64,000 bases of DNA. Origin: Xylona heveae TC161. Taxonomy: Eukaryota > Ascomycota > Xylonomycetes > Xylonales > Xylonaceae. Position 1 is the first letter of the stretch. Every line of letters begins with the position of its first letter. A program made the translations under genes and the position numbers. Shown here in pieces: positions 59,371 through 64,000 of the stretch. Below the pieces are notes generated by a model that saw only the letters and a list, made by a program, of their open reading frames with translations, did not search any database and was not told the DNA's origin. The stretch covers positions 62,001 through 126,000 of the forward strand of contig NW_017264201.1 of NCBI RefSeq assembly GCF_001619985.1, in the 5' to 3' direction.

Positions 59371-60157
59371 TTTTATCTGAGAAATGAACATCCAGTCGTA
59401 TGATCATATCCCTTCTCCATTTCCCCTTTGAACACATTCAGCCGTCTCTACACGACCATATTTGCACTTGACATGTCATAACTTTGTCCTTGCCTTTGGG
59501 TTTGAATCATCTTGCGGTTTACTGTGCTCTACTTCTGCCCTCTGCATTTGTCATGAATCAGGAGCCACGTACGATGCAGATGGCGGAGAGTACGTGACTG
59601 TGAATACGATCCTACAATCCTGCGTGTCGTCATTCTCGTCATTCTCGTCATCTCAGCATCTCTTGAGTCACGCCAGTGGTATTATAGTCTACCATACAAT
59701 ACAAGACTCCTCGCTGTCACGTGTTTATGCTTAAGCCCCACATTTCCACTTACATTTCCATACTCGTATAGGTACATATACTTGGCAGCCGCTGGACCAA
59801 AGTTACCTTTATTCCAATAGACTGGGACTAAAGTCTCCAGCACTCTGGAACTTGCAATATACAACAGACCCTACTCCATGGCGGTCATCGTGAATCAAGC
59901 CGCAAGCACGAAGCGGTGAGCGGCAGGCAGAAGCGATGGCCCATGACGGCAGCCCTTTGCGGCATTATAAATGAGCTGAAACTGACCGTATAAACCCTCC
60001 TCAGGGGATCCACGCCGGAGGAGGCGGGTTGCGTCGTGTTGAGATCGACAAAGGATTATTAGGTTTGATATTATTAGAACGGCTGCCCATCACTCGAGAC
60101 TGGCTGGGAGCCGCAAAGCCCTGGACTTCGGGGGACGGGACTATGTCCGAAAAGGGT

Positions 60158-60201
60158 TTAGTAGCAGAGCGCCCTTTTCGAAAAGGGTGTTCTGCTAATA
60201 A
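60158..60201. repeat. 44-bp near-perfect palindrome
   Basis: Centred on TTTTCGAAAA (60175-60184), with arms of 22 bases. 19 of 22 positions pair perfectly. Two of the three exceptions would be G-U pairs in a + strand RNA. There is no loop. It lies in intergenic DNA about 0.74 kb upstream of gene B. Confidence 0.85.
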
Positions 60202-60944
60202 TGACTTAGTTGATCAGTATGGGCCGTTTTGTGGGCTCTCTCGCTAAATGGTTCGCGCATCTGCAACTCCAAACCGACGCTCGTGATAATCCAGCAGCTT
60301 CACTTAGATATACATTTTTATCAACTTTGAAATGATTGAAAATGAGTTTAATGAAACCACCAAATGCCCAATCTATTCGATGCCTTTGTCGGGTGCCGTG
60401 GTATTTGCAGAAGACGTTACTGAAGATGAATTTGCATGAAAAATTTACGGGAAATGTTTGGCGGTGGCGCCTGGACTGGCCAAAATATTCTCGGGGCCAC
60501 GAAGACGACTAATCGACGACTAAGCATCTCGAACACTATCACGAAGTTCCCACAAAGGGTAATTTTCAAACTCGAGATGCACTTCCTCATCTTCTCCTTC
60601 TTCTTCTTCCTCATCACCACCTCGCCCTGTCCGTTGTTTCAACACCACAACAACGGAGACAACGGTAAGCCATCCAGTTTCTTATAAAGCTTATTCTATC
60701 CATCTTCTGCTTCTTCATTGATCAATTCTCTTTTTTTTTCTTTGGTCTAAATCCATCATCTCCTGCTTCTTTTTCTCTCGAAAGTGAGTGAAAGTGATTT
60801 TACTGATTCTGACGAGGAAGCTTTGCTAGCCCGCCCAAACAAACCCTTTCTACGTCAACCAACGCAAGGTACTGTAAGTTATTTCCTAGATGATAGTGTT
60901 TCTCTTCGTTGTCGTATAGGTCTGACTGACCTTACTAGCTCAAG

Positions 60945-62304
60945 ATGCCTCGCGGACCGATCACCATCCACTGGGATGATGCCGCTGACGCTAAACTGTT
61001 CGCAATCTATCTCAAAACCCATCCGGATGCGAAGATTGATTGCAATGTTATCGCGGAAGAATGGGGTAAGTCTTATTACAATTTAATCCTTGTCGTTACC
61101 GATTCTCACGGCGTTTCCAGGTGGTGATGTAAACGCTCAAGCATTCAGAAACAGGATTGCTAGAATTAAAAGGAAGATGGCCGTGGAAGGCTTGGCTCTT
61201 CGACTAAAGAAAGAGGAAACTCCTGTCAAAGCTGAAAAAGCTCTTATTAAGACGGAAGAAAGCCCCTTTAAAGGGATAGCTATGGAAAAGGCTCGGGAAG
61301 AAGAAGAGTACGCGCAGTTGGGGTTGAAGTCGGCGTTTTCTACGGACTCGAGCAGCTCAGACTCTCCCGAAGACGATTCCCCTTCCGCTTCCATTCTCGC
61401 TTCTACCCAAAAGGGCAAGGGAAAGGCCAAGGCGAAGCCGATGTTTGAACTTGGCCCGCCCGAAGATGATGAGGAAGAGGAGTACAATGAAAAGCCTTCC
61501 GAGCCGAAGATCAAGTAAGTCACTTGACCTTTGACACACCCCATTTTCTCAGTCTATCTTAATCTATTATATGCTAATAGCTCTCACAGGAATGAATCCC
61601 CTACCATGCCCAAGATGGGTTGGTTCTCAACTACTCCTCCGAAACCCCCGCGTCCGCAGCATGCCACTTTGGCCATTCCCATTGTGCGCAAGAAGGGTGG
61701 AAGTGCCGCTGACGAGCTACTCCGTATGGCCACTCGCTCCCCGGCTCGTCCCGGCTCGTCTCAATCTCAAGCTTCTACCGGTAATGGTAATAGCAATGAC
61801 AGCGCTGGCTCCGATTCCCCTGGCAGCTCCGGCTCGGGGATTTTCCATATGGAACTCGACACTGATGTCCGCGCCAAGCCCGCTCGTACTACGACTACTA
61901 CCGCCGGACCATCCACTCCGTCCAAGAAGCGCACTACTGCTACTACTGGCGGCACTTCCAAGCCTGCTAACCCTTCCGGCTCTAATACCAAGACCGGCAC
62001 CAAGTCCAGCCCTAACAAGACATCTGGATCTGCCGTCAAGACCGGCCGCGTTGAGAAGAACAAATACTACGAGCCAGGTCCGCCGCGCTATCAAGACCCA
62101 CGCAGCCACATGTTTGCCCCGAACTACTACCGCGGTCCTGTCAATCCCTTTACCGAGATGGCCGAGCAGTTTGAAGATGAACGTGCCGCGCAAGCGGGCT
62201 GGTACAATAGCCAGGCTATCCCCTCTGCCCGCATCAAGCGTGAAGCTACCATCGACTATGAAGAGGAGGAGGAAGAAGACGACAGTTATGATCCGAGTTT
62301 CTAG
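60945..62304 (+). CDS. Myb/SANT-like domain protein B
   Basis: Three exons: 60945-61065, 61121-61514 and 61590-62304; 409 aa. Introns are 55 and 75 nt with good signals. The N-terminal domain (TIHWDDAADAKLFAIYLKTH, IDCNVIAEEWGGDVNAQ, AFRNRIARIKRKM) has the same outline as that of gene A: a TI-x-W start, two helices and a final basic helix. The rest is acidic (PPEDDEEEEY), Ser/Thr-rich with SPSK-type motifs, and ends with a more ordered KNKYYEPGPPRYQDPRSHMF and NYYRGPVNPFTEMAEQF block and an acidic tail. Probably nuclear; function unknown. The ATG at 60945 is the conservative start; in-frame upstream exons are possible. Confidence 0.8.
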
Positions 62305-64000
62305 ACCCTCATTCCTCGACGTACCTATCCCCTCTGCCTTGTCGTCCAGAGATACAGTTTCTTATTGATATCAACTGTCTTTTCTCGCCAGCGACAACGT
62401 ATGTGTCTTTGACAGATACATACATGGTGATGGTCTCGAGCAAGGAGGGTTGAAGAGAATAATAATGCAGCTGGTCTGTATTTACGACTCACGACACGCA
62501 ACGGCTAGTGTTGCTTTACATATGCTCGCATATGCTTCGTCGATTAAATCAATTATTTCATTTGTCTGGGAACTCTGGGGGCGTCTTTCTTTTCTACAAC
62601 TACTGTGTATCCATCTCTGACTTCTCGCGGGATGTCCTCTTCTCGCTGAAGTATCCAGACAGACTGCACGGTATTATCATGTCGCATCTCCACTCAAACT
62701 GCTGTTATTTAGCTCAGATCAGCTCAGCTCCTCTTAGCATAGCTTCGCTCATCTTTACTCTGCTGAGATTAACCCAGCTTATGGTAGCTAGCTTTCGACT
62801 CTTATCTGTCGCGAAGAATGGAATAGCTTATTACTTTACTCGAAATACTTTCTTTTACTATAGTACAAGAGAGCAGGGCGTTCATGGGCTCTTTGTTGTA
62901 GATTGAAAGGGAAACGTCCCCAACATGGAAAAGCGCGTCCGGCATCTTTGTGGTCAAGTACTTCTCGAGCAAGTCCTTGTCTGTTATGTCTTCATTCTGG
63001 ATAAAAGGTGTAAGGTCTGGATGCGGTCGGTTGATGTGCACGCTAACAAATGTGTATGCATCCACGTTTTTGGGTAGCAGTTGTTGGCTGTTCTCATCTT
63101 CGGCGTCCTCATTGTCGAACACTGACGGCATGGGGTCATTCGGTGGTACTTGGATGTTCTCATCTTCAATAAGCGATATCCTGCTGCTATTTGATAATCT
63201 ACCTAGACTCTCTTGGGGTTTCATCATGACACCTCTCTGTCAAGATGCTTTCATGCACTGCTGTTAAGTGACTCTTTTGCAGTAATTTATTTATAGTTAA
63301 AGACACAAACCATTGGTGGGACAGCCTGTTTATATGCTGGCAGAAAGACGGGCATCATTGCCAGTCAGGATCATCAATGTGCTTTATACCCTTGGACTTT
63401 CTCTCAGACCGAATCACTGACTTTCTTAGGTAGGGTCGAGCGTGTAGCAACGTGGCGAACCTACCTAAGCCATACTCCGCCTGCAGCCGACTATACCGCG
63501 AGACCGATGAACCATTCAATCGAGGGCAACTCCTTGACCTTGCCACATGCAGCGTACCCCGTTGTAACATTTGAGATTTCATCCATTTAAAATGCGCAGT
63601 CACATCCTCTTTCATCACGCAAAGTCATTACCACACCGCTTCTTTCGAGGCCAAGGCCCTCGACGCCCATCCGTAGATCCCCGGCGCCCCTTCAGGGATA
63701 CGCATGGGGGAGGGTGGGAGCGACTACCAAGTAGGGCATTATCGGTCGCACAGACAACGGCCCAAGGCAGGTAACCGAGTCGAATGACAGTCATGACACC
63801 CCATTCATGCACTTTTCTCCTCTGAACTCCAGCACCGGCCGCCCCGGGCCAAAGATAGCGCTGCCGCCTAGCGTGTCTTTACCCCTGAACCAACCAAAAG
63901 GCCCCCCCTGCTGCAACGGCAAGGTATCGTAGCTTATCCGTCGGGTTTCAGATCACAGTCACAAAATGATTCCGCGCTTGAGAGGTGAGGACGTCATGTC
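62305..64000. other. Right-end region, mostly unassigned
   Basis: Apart from the orphan frame at 62802-63227 I see no supported gene. A minus-strand frame at 63355-63618 ends in a lysine-rich stretch (RSERKSKGIKHIDDPDWQ) and could be an exon fragment. ATG at 63966 followed by a GTGAGG donor at 63983 could start a gene running off the window. Confidence 0.35.
62802..63227 (-). CDS. Orphan ORF of 141 aa
   Basis: Open frame from ATG ATG at 63227 to a stop at 62802. The composition is protein-like: an acidic N-terminal half (LIEDENIQVPPNDPMPSVFD, then NEDAEDENSQQLL) and a middle block DAYTFVSVHINRPHPDLTPF, then DITDKDLLEKYLTTKMPDAL, with no low complexity. I recognise no family. A GTAATA donor inside the C-terminal part (after ESISSK) means the last ten residues could be intron and the gene could continue. 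It may be a small real gene, one exon of a larger gene, or chance. Confidence 0.35.
   Translation of the reverse strand: MMKPQESLGRLSNSSRISLIEDENIQVPPNDPMPSVFDNEDAEDENSQQLLPKNVDAYTFVSVHINRPHPDLTPFIQNEDITDKDLLEKYLTTKMPDALFHVGDVSLSIYNKEPMNALLSCTIVKESISSKVISYSILRDR

Larger units (their letters stand above)
58711..60944. other. Intergenic region with T-rich repeats and a palindrome
   Basis: 3' flank of gene A, then T-rich sequence with three diverged copies of a TTTTCTCTTGTAATTT-like unit (about 59120-59370), then an AT-mixed stretch, the palindrome at 60158-60201 and the leader of gene B. Frames at 60436-60687 and 60784 onward may be upstream exons of gene B (see findings). Confidence 0.45.

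Overview
The window is nuclear DNA of a filamentous ascomycete (Pezizomycotina). The Eurotiomycetes look most likely, but that rests on general gene style, not on a search. The evidence: introns are short (mostly 47-310 nt) with GT..AG ends and CTRAY branch points; genes are monocistronic and lie on both strands; leaders are long and pyrimidine-rich; and the proteins have clear fungal orthologs. I joined exons by hand. Each spliced model given here keeps one open frame from ATG to stop.

Layout. 0-10 kb: a DUF1349 protein, the RNA-binding protein Pin4 behind a long leader, and a three-exon protein of unknown function. 10-15.3 kb: a flavin monooxygenase fused to a large multi-pass membrane domain, convergent with deoxyhypusine synthase. 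15.3-24.4 kb: a roughly 2-kb leader and the SANT-domain corepressor Snt1. 25-34.4 kb: a tight block of conserved genes (Arp2/3 subunit ARPC3, clamp-loader subunit Rfc3, tRNA m1A methyltransferase subunit Trm6, MINDY-type deubiquitinase). 35-42.6 kb: a GNAT-like protein and a very large coiled-coil protein with exact 78-residue internal repeats. 43-50 kb: Rvb2, the GYF protein Lin1 and Ufd1. 50-56 kb: a more accessory-looking stretch with a fungal Ada-type metal-binding/AraC-HTH regulator divergent from an MFS transporter, separated by a promoter full of repeats. 57-62.3 kb: two genes that share the same small Myb-like N-terminal domain. 62.3-64 kb: one orphan ORF and otherwise unassigned DNA.

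Five gene pairs are head-to-head (ARPC3/Rfc3, Trm6/MINDY, coiled-coil/Rvb2, Lin1/Ufd1, Ada-like/MFS). There is no sign of a secondary-metabolite cluster, tRNA or rRNA gene, CRISPR array or full transposon. The items most worth a second look are the monooxygenase-membrane fusion, the Ada/HTH protein without an alkyltransferase domain, the 78-residue repeat protein, the 44-bp palindrome near 60.18 kb, and the pair of Myb-like genes.
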